Positions 17,527-26,618 are shown, counted from the stretch's first letter. The stretch: 40,943 nucleotides of DNA from Candidatus Epulonipiscium sp. (GCA_012518815.1 JAAYRK010000048.1:1-40943), one strand, 5' to 3'. The notes: generated from the sequence alone by a model not told the origin. Made by a program: numbers and translations.

Positions 17527-18201
17527 GTGAATTACACATCACTAATTGAATTAATTCCAATATTTAATATTTTAATAGCTGTGTTCTTTGGGATTGGGAT
17601 TGTAAGTTTACTGTTCCTGGGAATTAGAATTGGCTACTTTAAAAAAGCATTAAAAAAATGGATCAAGGAAAGTAGAAGGATTTCAAATGATCCAACACTA
17701 GACAAGATAATCAAAATATACTGCAAGTATAATGAAAATGGTTGTGAAAAAATAAATACTTCAGCAATAATTCAAGGAAACTATTATAAACAAAAGATTT
17801 TATTTATTCCTATTTATTATTGGGAGCAATTTATACCAAAATCGGAGATTTTATGTTTGTTTTTTGGACTAATAACAAGCTTTATTTTGGTTTCTGCCCA
17901 AAGAGATAATCCATTTTATCCTCTTATATTTGGTACAGGAAGCTTTATCATCTTAGTGATATTAGAGACAATGCTTTCGATTGAACTAAGAAAAAAATAT
18001 ATATTTGCACAGATAGAAGAATATCTTGATAATACCTATAAGTACAGTATTCAAAGAGCTATTATATCCCCTGGATATTTTGATAATGAAAAAATTGATG
18101 TTTTTGATACAAAAGAAAAAAAGAATGAAGAAACAGAAATAAATGATGAGGAAATAGAATGGGTAATCAAACAATTCTATGAAGGAGAAAAAGAGGTATA
18201 A
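17527..18201 (+). CDS. Three-segment membrane protein, unknown function
   Basis: A GTG start follows GGGAGGGG. The 224-residue product has a hydrophobic helix at about 12-35, a basic, probably cytoplasmic section (about 36-112), two more hydrophobic helices (about 114-133 and 140-160), and an acidic, charged C-terminal tail (about 165-224). I recognise no family. The topology (one helix, large cytoplasmic loop, two helices, cytoplasmic tail) resembles ExbB/TolQ/MotA proteins, but the conserved motifs of those families are not evident and no ExbD/MotB partner adjoins. It has a consensus promoter of its own. The 73-nt gap to the oxidoreductase genes downstream has no clear terminator, so they may be co-transcribed. 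Confidence 0.6.
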   Translation: MNYTSLIELIPIFNILIAVFFGIGIVSLLFLGIRIGYFKKALKKWIKESRRISNDPTLDKIIKIYCKYNENGCEKINTSAIIQGNYYKQKILFIPIYYWEQFIPKSEILCLFFGLITSFILVSAQRDNPFYPLIFGTGSFIILVILETMLSIELRKKYIFAQIEEYLDNTYKYSIQRAIISPGYFDNEKIDVFDTKEKKNEETEINDEEIEWVIKQFYEGEKEV

Positions 18202-18274
18202 ATATATAATTTACTGATAATACTAGGGAGAGAATCAGAAATACATCAGTTGTTTACTGCGAAGGAGGAGACAT

Positions 18275-19357
18275 ATGGAAAATCCTAAAGTCAAATTGCC
18301 CACTAGCAATGAATACGGTTTTTATGAAATTAGATTGGAGAGCATAGGTGGATTAGGGGCAAATTTAAGTGGAAAGATTTTAGGGGAGCTAGGAGCAATA
18401 TATCTTGGGCTTAATAGCTCAAGTTTTGCAAGTTACGGTTCAGAAAAAAGAGGAACACCAGTAAAGTCATTTATCCGTTGGTCTAATCCTAATATAGAAA
18501 TTAATATAAATAGCCCTGTGGAAAGACCTCATTTATTAGGACTTTTCCATGAAAGGTTGGCAGGAAAAATTCCCGTAATGGCAGGAGTAGGGCCAGAAAC
18601 TATAGTTGTAGTCAATTCAGAAGAAAGTCCTGATTATATGAGGGACAGGCTTAAAATGCATGCAGGAACTCTTGTTTGTGTAGATGCTTTAAGACTTGCT
18701 ATGGAAGCTAAAACAAGAGTTAATATGGTTATGCTAGGAGCAATGGCAAAGGCATCTGGATTTATTCCTCTAGATGATTTAAAGCAGATAGTTGAGGACA
18801 CCTTAGGGAAGAAATATCCAGCAGCCCTTTCGGGAAATTTAGAAGGTCTTGAAAAAGGCTATAATAATATTAGCATAGAAAAATATGAAGATGATGGCAA
18901 ATATCCTTTCCAAGAATACAAAGAAGTCAAAAGGGAATGGGGTTATGATAATGCTCCGATAGGAGGAATAAATCCTCACTATGGAAGTACAATAAATAAT
19001 GATTTATCAGGGAGTAGAGAGGGTTATGTCCCCATATTTAAAAAGGAAGCATGTATAAATTGCGGGATGTGTGATAATACCTGCCCTGACATGGTATATC
19101 AATTTGTTTTAGGTGAATATAAGGGTAAGGCCTCTATGATTAATTTAGGTCCTGATTACCACCACTGTAAAGGCTGTCTTAGATGTGTAGAAGTATGTCC
19201 TACAGATGCACTTACTGCAGGGATGGAAAGAGATGTAGATATTTGGAAAATTCATGTAAGAAATCAAGAATTACTAGTAGATAAAATGGAATTTGAAGAT
19301 GTAGGGCCAAATTCATGGATGCGTTCGGAATCTATTGTAACGAATAAACTGCATTAA
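18275..19357 (+). CDS. 2-oxoacid:ferredoxin oxidoreductase, fused gamma-delta subunit
   Basis: The 360-residue protein joins two parts. Residues ~15-190 form the gamma (POR) domain, with GIGGLGANLSGKILGE-type sequence and SFASYGSEKRGTPVKSFIR. Residues ~250-330 form a two-cluster ferredoxin (delta) domain with CINCGMCDNTCP and CKGCLRCVEVCP, enough cysteines for two [4Fe-4S] clusters. With the next gene it would oxidatively decarboxylate a 2-oxoacid, probably pyruvate, to the acyl-CoA and reduce ferredoxin in the cytoplasm. The SD GAAGGAGGAG is strong. The next gene starts 12 nt after its stop. Substrate is inferred from overall similarity, not proven; 2-oxoisovalerate or other 2-oxoacids remain possible. 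Confidence 0.85.
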   Translation: MENPKVKLPTSNEYGFYEIRLESIGGLGANLSGKILGELGAIYLGLNSSSFASYGSEKRGTPVKSFIRWSNPNIEININSPVERPHLLGLFHERLAGKIPVMAGVGPETIVVVNSEESPDYMRDRLKMHAGTLVCVDALRLAMEAKTRVNMVMLGAMAKASGFIPLDDLKQIVEDTLGKKYPAALSGNLEGLEKGYNNISIEKYEDDGKYPFQEYKEVKREWGYDNAPIGGINPHYGSTINNDLSGSREGYVPIFKKEACINCGMCDNTCPDMVYQFVLGEYKGKASMINLGPDYHHCKGCLRCVEVCPTDALTAGMERDVDIWKIHVRNQELLVDKMEFEDVGPNSWMRSESIVTNKLH

Positions 19358-19369
19358 GGAGGCTTGAAT

Positions 19370-21616
19370 ATGGTTGAACAGAAAGTTGTATTTGAGAGCG
19401 GAAATGAGCTGGCATCATATGCAGCAAAACAAATAAATTACCATGTAATGGGGTATTATCCTATCACACCTTCTACAGAGATAGCAGAGTATTTAGATCT
19501 TATGAAATCAGAAGGAGAACATGATATAGTAATGATTCCGGCAGACGGTGAACATGGAGCAGCAGGAATCTGTTATGGAGCATCAACAGGTGGAGGAAGG
19601 GTATTTAACGCTACATCTGCAAATGGCTTATTATTTTCATTAGAGCAGCTACCAGTGCAGTCAGGGACAAGATTTCCTATGGTATTAAATATAGCTTGCC
19701 GTACGGTATCGGGTCCCCTATCTATAAAAGGAGACCACAGTGATATTATGTATGCCCTTAATACGGGTTGGATTATATTATTTGCAAAAGATCCTCAAAG
19801 GGTATACGATTATAATATTTGTGGCATTAAAATAGCAGAAAAAGTTAAACTACCAATTATTATTGCTTTTGATGGCTTTTTTACTAGTCATCAAAAAAGA
19901 AGGGCACAAATCATAGCCGATGATAAAGATGTACATGATTTTATTGGTGAACTTAAGCTAGAATATCATACTCTTGATAAGGAAAATCCTATAATTGTTG
20001 GCTGTTATATGAACGAACCAGATTTATTAAATAATAAATATCAGCTTCATTTAGCAATGGAAGAAGCAAGAAATGTAATAGCTGAGGTATTTAGAGAATA
20101 TGGAGAGCTTACAGGGCGTAGTTACAATATGGTAGAAGGTTATAAGATGGAAGATGCCGAGGCAGCGCTCTTTATTCTAGGCTCTAGTTATGATACAGCT
20201 AGAATGGCAGTGGACAAGCTAAGAGAAGAAGGAAAAAAGGTAGGAGTATTTACTAGTAGCGTTCTTAGGCCTTTCCCTAAAAGAGAACTATATGAAATAT
20301 GTAAAAATGTAAAATCTATTATAGTAGCAGACAGACAAGACAGTTATGGAGCTGGCGGAGGGAATATGACCCTTGAGTTAAAGGCTGCTTTGCAGGATTA
20401 TAAGGCTAATATTGAAGTAGCAAGTTTAGTATATGGATTAAGTGGTAGGGATTTCTATATTGAAGATGGCATAGAAATGTTAAATAGAGCCTACGAAACG
20501 GCTCAAAAAGGAAAAGTAGAAAAGAGATTTGACTACTTTGGACATTATAAAGGGGAGTCGGGTTATAAAATACAAAGATATTTTGACCCAATTATAGGTG
20601 AGAAGGCGAGACCTGGAATTACTTCTGTAGAAATAGATGAAGAAAGTGGAAAGATGAAAGTAAAAGGGGGAATTGTAAAGGATTCAACAAAAATGCCTAA
20701 AAGATGGACTGCAGGGCATGGTGCTTGTCCTGGTTGTGGAATTCCTGTAAATGTGAACATGCTTCTTAGAGGCATAGAAGGAGAGGTTGTGCTTTTATTT
20801 CAAACAGGTTGTGGTTTTGTTGTAAGTTCACCTTATCCAAAGAGTGCCTTTAGAGTAACTTTTATTCATAATTTATTTCAAAATGGAGCAGCCACTTTAT
20901 CAGGACTGACAGAAATGTTTTATGAGAAAAAAAGAAGGGGAGAATTACCACAAGGGGATGACTTTACATTTATAATGGTGACTGGAGACGGAGGTCTTGA
21001 TATAGGAATGGGCCCTGCTATAGGTGCAGCCCTTAGAAACCATAGAATGATAATTATGGAATATGATAATGGGGGCTATATGAATACCGGTTATCAATTA
21101 TCTTATACAACACCAAAGGGAGCAAAAAGTTCTACGTCTCATGTGGGCCCAGCACAAAAAGGAAAAGCTACTTTTCATAAAGATACACCTCAAATATTTG
21201 CTGCAACTAATATTCCTTATGTGGCAACAGTAGCGGAAAGCAATCCTACAGATTTTATAAAAAAAGCAGCCAAGGCACAAAAGTATGCTAATAAATATGG
21301 CTTAGCTTTTATAAAGGCACTTTCAGCATGTCCTCTTAACTGGAATGATAATCCTCGCTATGAAAGAAGTGTAATTGATGCAGGGGTAAACTGCTGTTAC
21401 CATCCTTTATATGAAATAGAGGAAGGCATAACGACTATAACTTATAATCCAGAAGAAAGGAACAAAAAAATTCCCGTTGCTGACTGGTTTAAAATGATGG
21501 GAAGAACTAAACATTTAACAAAACCTGAGTATTCAGAAATAGTAGAGAGTATACAAAAAGAAGTGGATAGAAGATGGGAAAGATTAAAAGCACGACATGA
21601 AAGCCCATTTTTATAA
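19370..21616 (+). CDS. 2-oxoacid:ferredoxin oxidoreductase, fused alpha-beta subunit
   Basis: The start is ATG 19370 after AAGGAGG; the in-frame TTG at 19364 is too close to the SD. The 748 residues comprise an alpha part (about 1-430: GYYPITPSTEIAEYL, GEHGAAGICYGAS, SGPLSIKGDHSDIMYA) and a beta part (about 440-748). The beta part has the cluster/TPP region GHGACPGCGIP, the TPP motif GDGGLDIGMGPAIGAALRN through YDNGGYMNTGYQLS, and later cysteines in ALSACPLNW and NCCYHP. It binds thiamine diphosphate and performs the chemistry, passing electrons to the delta clusters of the upstream partner. Genes for these subunits are usually four or one, so this two-by-two fusion is a distinct architecture. 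A terminator follows directly. Confidence 0.87.
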   Translation: MVEQKVVFESGNELASYAAKQINYHVMGYYPITPSTEIAEYLDLMKSEGEHDIVMIPADGEHGAAGICYGASTGGGRVFNATSANGLLFSLEQLPVQSGTRFPMVLNIACRTVSGPLSIKGDHSDIMYALNTGWIILFAKDPQRVYDYNICGIKIAEKVKLPIIIAFDGFFTSHQKRRAQIIADDKDVHDFIGELKLEYHTLDKENPIIVGCYMNEPDLLNNKYQLHLAMEEARNVIAEVFREYGELTGRSYNMVEGYKMEDAEAALFILGSSYDTARMAVDKLREEGKKVGVFTSSVLRPFPKRELYEICKNVKSIIVADRQDSYGAGGGNMTLELKAALQDYKANIEVASLVYGLSGRDFYIEDGIEMLNRAYETAQKGKVEKRFDYFGHYKGESGYKIQRYFDPIIGEKARPGITSVEIDEESGKMKVKGGIVKDSTKMPKRWTAGHGACPGCGIPVNVNMLLRGIEGEVVLLFQTGCGFVVSSPYPKSAFRVTFIHNLFQNGAATLSGLTEMFYEKKRRGELPQGDDFTFIMVTGDGGLDIGMGPAIGAALRNHRMIIMEYDNGGYMNTGYQLSYTTPKGAKSSTSHVGPAQKGKATFHKDTPQIFAATNIPYVATVAESNPTDFIKKAAKAQKYANKYGLAFIKALSACPLNWNDNPRYERSVIDAGVNCCYHPLYEIEEGITTITYNPEERNKKIPVADWFKMMGRTKHLTKPEYSEIVESIQKEVDRRWERLKARHESPFL

Positions 21617-21641
21617 ACCAACTCTAAGGAGTTGGTTTTTC
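21615..21641 (+). terminator. Terminator after the oxidoreductase genes
   Basis: AACCAACTC (21616-21624) pairs with GAGTTGGTT (21629-21637) around TAAG, followed by TTT. Confidence 0.85.
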
Positions 21642-21711
21642 AATTGTTTATGTAGAAAAAAGAAAAAGAACGTGATATTATGACATCAAGTAGACTAGAA
21701 AGGATGATATC

Positions 21712-22713
21712 ATGAGGAAAGTATTAATTTTTATTTCTATTCTTATAGTAAGTTTATTAATTGCTTGTGGCTCAAAAGACATTTTGCCAGAGGATGAAGC
21801 TTTGCCCATAGTAGAAAATTCACAAGAGGAAAAGAAAATTGAGGAGGCAAAAGAAGAAGAAAAAGAAGAAGAGATAGATGAAACTAAAGAGCAAGAAGAG
21901 ATAGAAAAACCAGAGAAAATAGAAGAAGATAATAAAGAAGAGGAAGATAATAATAAAGAAGAAAATAAGGATACTGTTAATAATAAAGATGATAAAGACA
22001 ACAAAGAAAAAACAACTGTATCAGGTCTTTCTAATGATTTAAAGGCTTGGTGGTTTAAAAGAAATAATGACAACCTTCCACCAGGAGCCCAATCGGAAAT
22101 AAATCTTTCAAAATATGACGCTTATTACTTAGGCAATACTAATGAGAAAAAGATTTATTTAACTTTTGATGAAGGCTATGAATACGGTTATACAAGTAAG
22201 ATATTAGATATATTAAAAGAAAATAATGTACAGGCAGCTTTCTTTGTTACAAAGTCTTATATTAAATCTCAACCAGAATTAGTTAAAAGGATGGTTGAAG
22301 AGGGACATATAGTAGGAAATCATACAGTTACACATCCTAGTCTTCCAAGTAAAAGTAATGAAGAAGTAGAATTTGAAATAATAGAGACGGCCAGATATTT
22401 TGAAGAACTAACAGGAAAAGCTATGGATCCATTTTTTAGACCTCCTGCAGGAGAATATAGTGAAAGAACCCTTCAAATTACAAAGGATTTAGGATACAAG
22501 ACTATATTTTGGAGCATGGCATATAAAGACTGGGATGTTAACAATCAGCCGGGTAAAGAAGCCGCCTATAATCATGTTGTAAGCAATCATCATCCAGGAG
22601 CAATTATTTTACTTCATGCTGTATCTTCATCTAATACGGAAGCCTTAGACGATATTATTAAATATCTTAAAGGGCAAGGATATGAATTTGCCTCCTTATA
22701 TCAAATTAATTAA
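21712..22713 (+). CDS. pdaA: PdaA-like polysaccharide (muramic-lactam) deacetylase lipoprotein
   Basis: A 333-residue lipoprotein: a hydrophobic N-terminus ends in the lipobox LLIACG. An ~80-residue linker made almost only of Glu, Lys, Asp and Asn follows (about 27-105), then a NodB deacetylase domain. Motifs are YLTFDEGYEYGYT (Asp153, with Glu154 where most NodB enzymes have Asp), His204/His208 in GNHTVTHPSLPS, RPPAGEYSERTL, FWSMAYKDWD and ILLHAVSSSNTEAL. These match PdaA, which deacetylates muramic acid on the way to the delta-lactam of spore cortex, better than chitin or xylan deacetylases. Bacillus PdaA has Asn at the variant position. The lipid anchor plus acidic spacer is not typical of PdaA. 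Role inferred. Confidence 0.8.
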   Translation: MRKVLIFISILIVSLLIACGSKDILPEDEALPIVENSQEEKKIEEAKEEEKEEEIDETKEQEEIEKPEKIEEDNKEEEDNNKEENKDTVNNKDDKDNKEKTTVSGLSNDLKAWWFKRNNDNLPPGAQSEINLSKYDAYYLGNTNEKKIYLTFDEGYEYGYTSKILDILKENNVQAAFFVTKSYIKSQPELVKRMVEEGHIVGNHTVTHPSLPSKSNEEVEFEIIETARYFEELTGKAMDPFFRPPAGEYSERTLQITKDLGYKTIFWSMAYKDWDVNNQPGKEAAYNHVVSNHHPGAIILLHAVSSSNTEALDDIIKYLKGQGYEFASLYQIN

Positions 22714-22747
22714 AATTAAATTAAATATTTTATTTTTCGACAAGTCA

Positions 22748-22756
22748 TGGTATACT
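22748..22756 (+). promoter_or_regulatory. Extended -10 for pgi
   Basis: TGGTATACT (22748-22756) lies ~50 bp before pgi in an otherwise very AT-rich 93-bp gap; no good -35 is visible. Confidence 0.4.
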
Positions 22757-22806
22757 TTTAATGGTTTAACAGGAAAAGAATAATTATTGATATAAGGAGG
22801 ATATAT

Positions 22807-24150
22807 ATGGATAAGATAACTTTTGATTATTCTAATGCTGGCATTAAGGATGAAGAAATAAAAAACTCAGTATGGCATTTAGAAAAAGCTCATAAGATGC
22901 TTCATGATAAAACAGGAGCAGGAAATGATTTTTTAGGCTGGATTGATTTGCCTGTAGATTATGACAAAGAAGAATTTAATAGGGTGAAAGATGCAGCAAA
23001 AAGAATTAGAGAAAATTCGGATGCACTTATTGTTATTGGTATTGGAGGTTCTTATTTAGGAGCTAGGGCAGTTATCGAAGCTTTAGGACATTCTTTTTAT
23101 AATATGCTTCCAAAGGAAAAAAGACAAGGACCTGAAATTTATTTTGTAGGCAATAATATAAGTGGAACCTATGTAAAACATCTTTTAGAATTAATTGAAG
23201 GAAAAGATATAAGCATAAATGTTATTTCTAAGTCAGGAACTACAACAGAACCTGGAATTGCATTTAGAATATTTAAGAAATATTTAGAAGAAAAATATGG
23301 TAAAGAAGAAGCAAAAGAAAGAATTTTTGCTACAACAGACAAGGCAAAAGGTGCTCTTCGTAAACTAGCTGAAGAAGAAGGTTATGAGACCTTTGTTATT
23401 CCTGATGATGTTGGAGGTCGTTTTACTGTATTAACTCCTGTAGGTCTTCTTCCTATTGCAGTTGCAGGAATTGATATTGATAAATTAATGGAAGGAGCTA
23501 AGGATGGAAGAGAAGAATATAAAGAAGAATCTTTTGAAAAAAATATTGCTTATCAATATGCTCTTGTAAGAAATATTTTATATAGAAAAGGAAAGCAAAT
23601 TGAAATCTTAGCAAATTATGAACCTTCTCTTCATTTTATATCTGAATGGTGGAAACAACTTTATGGAGAAAGTGAAGGAAAAGATCAAAAGGGTATTTTC
23701 CCAGCTTCAGTAGATTTTTCAACAGACCTTCATTCTCTAGGCCAATATGTGCAAGATGGAAGCAGAATCTTATTTGAAACTGTTCTAAATGTTGAAAAAC
23801 CAAGATTAGATATTACTTTAGAAGCAGAAGAGGAAGACTTAGACGGACTTAATTATCTTGCAGGAAAAACAATGGACTTTGTAAATAAAAACGCTTTTAA
23901 AGGTACTCTTTTGGCTCATGTAGATGGAGGAGTTCCTAACCTTGTTATAAATATTCCTGAAATCAATGAATACTACATTGGAAAGCTTCTTTACTTCTTT
24001 GAGAAGGCTTGTGGTATTAGTGGTTACATGCTTGGGGTAAATCCTTTTGACCAACCAGGAGTTGAAGCTTATAAGCAGAATATGTTTGCTCTTCTTGGTA
24101 AACCAGGATATGAAGAACTAAGAAATGAATTACAAAAGAGAATAAAATAA
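22807..24150 (+). CDS. pgi: Glucose-6-phosphate isomerase
   Basis: Pgi interconverts glucose-6-phosphate and fructose-6-phosphate in glycolysis and gluconeogenesis. The 447-residue size is the normal short form of Firmicutes. Motifs are [34 protein letters not shown] (phosphate loop) and [18 protein letters not shown], with the active-site [10 protein letters not shown] and the C-terminal [12 protein letters not shown] signature. The SD AAGGAGG is strong. The NiaR-type regulator follows 28 nt after its stop without a terminator between, so the two are probably one transcript. Confidence 0.96.
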   Translation: MDKITFDYSNAGIKDEEIKNSVWHLEKAHKMLHDKTGAGNDFLGWIDLPVDYDKEEFNRVKDAAKRIRENSDALIVIGIGGSYLGARAVIEALGHSFYNMLPKEKRQGPEIYFVGNNISGTYVKHLLELIEGKDISINVISKSGTTTEPGIAFRIFKKYLEEKYGKEEAKERIFATTDKAKGALRKLAEEEGYETFVIPDDVGGRFTVLTPVGLLPIAVAGIDIDKLMEGAKDGREEYKEESFEKNIAYQYALVRNILYRKGKQIEILANYEPSLHFISEWWKQLYGESEGKDQKGIFPASVDFSTDLHSLGQYVQDGSRILFETVLNVEKPRLDITLEAEEEDLDGLNYLAGKTMDFVNKNAFKGTLLAHVDGGVPNLVINIPEINEYYIGKLLYFFEKACGISGYMLGVNPFDQPGVEAYKQNMFALLGKPGYEELRNELQKRIK

Positions 24151-24178
24151 GAGTTATATATATTGCAGGTGGTAGCAT

Positions 24179-24697
24179 ATGGATAAAGAAGAAAGAAGAA
24201 ATACAATACTAGCTATGCTAAAGGAAACTAATAAGCCTCTTACAGGAAAATATTTGGCAGAAAAGTTAGGGGTTACTAGACAAATAATTGTTCAAGATAT
24301 TGCCCTTTTAAGGGCAGAAAATAATGATATTATGTCTACTGCCAGGGGATATATTTTTTATGATAGAAAACAGCATGTTAACAAAAGGGTTATAACGGTA
24401 TGTCATGGCAAAGATTCAATAGAAGATGAATTAACTATTATTGTAGATTTTGGGGGAAGAGTATTGGATGTTATTATTGAACATCCAATATATGGTGAGA
24501 TTATTGCTAGTTTGATGATAGAATCAAGAAGAGATATAAAAGAATTCATGGAAATTATGAAAAAAAATGATACTGTTCCCCTACTAAAGCTTACAAGTAA
24601 TATACATATGCATACCATTGAGGCCAAGAATGAAGAAATATTAGATGAAATAGAAAATGAGCTAAGGAAAAAAGGATATTTAATTTTAGAAAATTAA
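24179..24697 (+). CDS. niaR: NiaR-type transcriptional repressor (HTH + 3H domain)
   Basis: The 172-residue protein has an N-terminal HTH_11 winged helix (about 5-60: RRNTILAMLKETNKPLTGKYLAEKLGVTRQIIVQDIALL). A 3H domain (about 80-170) follows, named for its conserved histidines, visible here in VCHGKDSIEDEL, IEHPIYGEI and SNIHMHTIEA. Members (B. subtilis NiaR/YrxA) repress niacin uptake and NAD synthesis genes with nicotinic acid as corepressor. No NAD gene is in the window, so its targets lie elsewhere. It is a likely passenger in the pgi transcript, with a hairpin terminator beginning at the stop codon. Confidence 0.85.
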   Translation: MDKEERRNTILAMLKETNKPLTGKYLAEKLGVTRQIIVQDIALLRAENNDIMSTARGYIFYDRKQHVNKRVITVCHGKDSIEDELTIIVDFGGRVLDVIIEHPIYGEIIASLMIESRRDIKEFMEIMKKNDTVPLLKLTSNIHMHTIEAKNEEILDEIENELRKKGYLILEN

Positions 24698-24718
24698 CAC
24701 CCTAAGGGTGTATTTTTT
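24695..24718 (+). terminator. Terminator after niaR
   Basis: ACACCC (24697-24702) pairs with GGGTGT (24706-24711) around TAA, then A and seven T; it overlaps the niaR stop. Confidence 0.8.
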
Positions 24719-24750
24719 TACAGAAAAATACAGACACATTTATTATCGTA

Positions 24751-24779
24751 TTGAGTTGTCACTTATAAAATGTTATAAT
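24751..24779 (+). promoter_or_regulatory. Promoter for the KamA-family gene
   Basis: TTGAGT (24751-24756), 17-bp spacer, TATAAT (24774-24779) with TG one base upstream of the -10. The leader is about 32 nt. Confidence 0.7.
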
Positions 24780-24817
24780 GTATTCACATAACTTTTTATA
24801 AAGGAAGGTGACGGAAG

Positions 24818-26041
24818 TTGAATGAACGTGAAAAAAGAGCTATTTCTTTAAAAAGGGCACAAGAATTAAAGGATAGTATAAAAGATTATTCTATTAAAAA
24901 GTCTTCCATAAAAACAGGCTTAACTAATCTTGATATGATAGAAGAAAACAAAAGACGGATTATAAAAGTTTTTAATGTCTCTGAAGAAGAATGGAATGAT
25001 TGGAAATGGCAGCTTTCCAATAGGATAACGGATGTTGATAAATTATCTAAGATATTAAATCTATCTAAAGAAGAAATCAATCAAATAGAAATGATAGGTA
25101 AAAAATTTAGATGGGCTATTTCACCATATTATGCAAGTTTAATGGATCCTGATGATTCTTCATGTCCTATTAGAAGGCAGGCAGTACCTTCTATTGAAGA
25201 AATGGTTGAAACAGGAGAAGCAGACCCCATGGCTGAGGAATTTACCTCTCCTGTAGAAGGAATAACTAGGAGATATCCTGATAGATTAATAGTTAAAGTG
25301 ACTAATCAATGTGCAATGTATTGTCGTCATTGTCAAAGAAGAAGATGTATAGGACAAAAAGACCTAGGCCTTCCAATGGATGTTCTTAAAAAATGTGTAG
25401 AATATATTAGAAATGAAGAGGATATACGGGATGTACTGATAACAGGAGGAGATGCTCTTTTAATTTCTCATAAGACTTTAGAATGGCTGCTATCAGAGCT
25501 TTATGAAATTCCTCATGTTGAAATAATAAGAATTGGAACAAGAACTCCTGTAACTATGCCACAAAGAATAACTAAAGAGCTTTGCGAGTTATTAAGTAAG
25601 TACCCACCTATATACTTAAATACTCATTTTAATCATCCTATGGAGATTACTAGGGAGGCTAAAAAAGCTGCAGATATGTTATGTTCTGCCGGGGTTGTAC
25701 TTGGAAACCAAGCTGTATTATTAAGAGGAATCAATGATAATGTCCATGTAATGAAAAAACTAAATCAGGAACTATTAAAAATTAGAATTAGACCTTATTA
25801 TATCTTTCATCCAAAAGAAGTAATAGGAACTGGTCATTTTAAAGTAAAAGTACAAAAGGGTATGGAGATAATGGAAAACTTAAGAGGATTTACTTCTGGT
25901 TTGGCAATACCCACATATATTATTAATGCCCCAAAAGGAAAAGGAAAGACACCAATACTGCCCAATTACATTCTAGTTTGGGAAGAAGATAAGATAAAGC
26001 TTCGTAACTGGGAAGGAGAAGTATTTTATTATCCTAACTAA
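24818..26041 (+). CDS. eam: Glutamate 2,3-aminomutase-like KamA-family radical SAM enzyme
   Basis: The start is TTG 24818, 7 nt after AAGGAAGGTG; the nearby ATG (24822) is out of frame. The 407 residues carry the radical-SAM cluster CAMYCRHC (Cys165, 169, 172), LITGGDALL, and the PLP lysine in APKGKGK (Lys377). Lysine 2,3-aminomutase holds the substrate amino group with two Asp residues (Asp293, Asp330 in the C. subterminale enzyme). Aligning by hand, these positions are Lys333 (in IFHPKEVIG) and Asn370 (in YIINAPK) here. Lys/Asn at these positions is the reported signature of glutamate 2,3-aminomutase, which makes beta-glutamate, a compatible solute. No beta-lysine acetyltransferase adjoins. 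It converges on yyaC, with the ends overlapping by 8 bp. Substrate is a residue-based inference. Confidence 0.78.
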   Translation: MNEREKRAISLKRAQELKDSIKDYSIKKSSIKTGLTNLDMIEENKRRIIKVFNVSEEEWNDWKWQLSNRITDVDKLSKILNLSKEEINQIEMIGKKFRWAISPYYASLMDPDDSSCPIRRQAVPSIEEMVETGEADPMAEEFTSPVEGITRRYPDRLIVKVTNQCAMYCRHCQRRRCIGQKDLGLPMDVLKKCVEYIRNEEDIRDVLITGGDALLISHKTLEWLLSELYEIPHVEIIRIGTRTPVTMPQRITKELCELLSKYPPIYLNTHFNHPMEITREAKKAADMLCSAGVVLGNQAVLLRGINDNVHVMKKLNQELLKIRIRPYYIFHPKEVIGTGHFKVKVQKGMEIMENLRGFTSGLAIPTYIINAPKGKGKTPILPNYILVWEEDKIKLRNWEGEVFYYPN

Positions 26042-26618
26042 GAAAGCTATTTGTATTAAAATATTTCATTAAACTATGATTAATACCTAAAGAAATTATA
26101 TCGGCCATTTTCATTACAATTGACAAACGGGTATTTTGTAATACCAGCATGTCCATAAAACCACTAAAATTTACTATTCCCGTTATAAATAAATCCCCAA
26201 CGGGAGGTAAATTTTTTTGGACTCCTGCCCCCGGCTTAATAGCCCCTTCTCCCATAGTTATGTATCCGATATGTTCCATTTTTCCTAAACATGCATCGAT
26301 AGCAATGATTAAGGGATTTATATGACTTTGCTTAATATAATCTATTGTCTCTTTTAGATTTTTAGCATGAACGGGATTGTCTAAGGTGCCATAAACAAAA
26401 ACATTTGGATAGGAGATATTTTTTAATTTATAGCCTATTAAGGGACCTAAACTATCTCCTGTTGCCCTATCTGTTCCAATGCATAAAATAACTGCTTCTT
26501 TTTTGCTGGGAATTTTTTTAGAAAAGTATTGAAAAAAGCAATTGCTAAATTCTCTTAAACAAAGCTTATTATTAGTATCTATATAGATTTGAGATTTATT
26601 ATTTTTATGAGCAAACAC
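26034..26618 (-). CDS. yyaC: Spore protease-related protein YyaC
   Basis: YyaC (DUF1256) is related to the germination protease GPR and found only in spore formers; its substrate is unsettled. Conserved blocks are CIGTDRATGDSLGPLIGYKL, YGTLDNPVHA, IAIDACLG and GEGAIKPGAGVQKNLPPVGD. I prefer GTG at 26618-26616, giving 194 residues, close to Bacillus YyaC; AAAGGTGGT lies ~10 nt upstream, a little far. The frame stays open to ATG 26741 (235 residues), but that start has no SD and its extra residues look non-conserved. The gene ends 8 bp inside the 3' end of the convergent aminomutase gene. Confidence 0.82.
   Translation of the reverse strand: MFAHKNNKSQIYIDTNNKLCLREFSNCFFQYFSKKIPSKKEAVILCIGTDRATGDSLGPLIGYKLKNISYPNVFVYGTLDNPVHAKNLKETIDYIKQSHINPLIIAIDACLGKMEHIGYITMGEGAIKPGAGVQKNLPPVGDLFITGIVNFSGFMDMLVLQNTRLSIVMKMADIISLGINHSLMKYFNTNSFLS

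Noticed and set aside
21678-22073. Ser/Leu-rich minus-strand frame over the start of pdaA
   Set aside because: It is the reverse of the Glu/Lys-coding GAA/GAG linker; its composition comes from that repeat-like stretch.
24818-26041. Lysine 2,3-aminomutase
   Set aside because: The two substrate-binding Asp residues of the lysine enzyme are Lys and Asn here, and no beta-lysine acetyltransferase gene adjoins.
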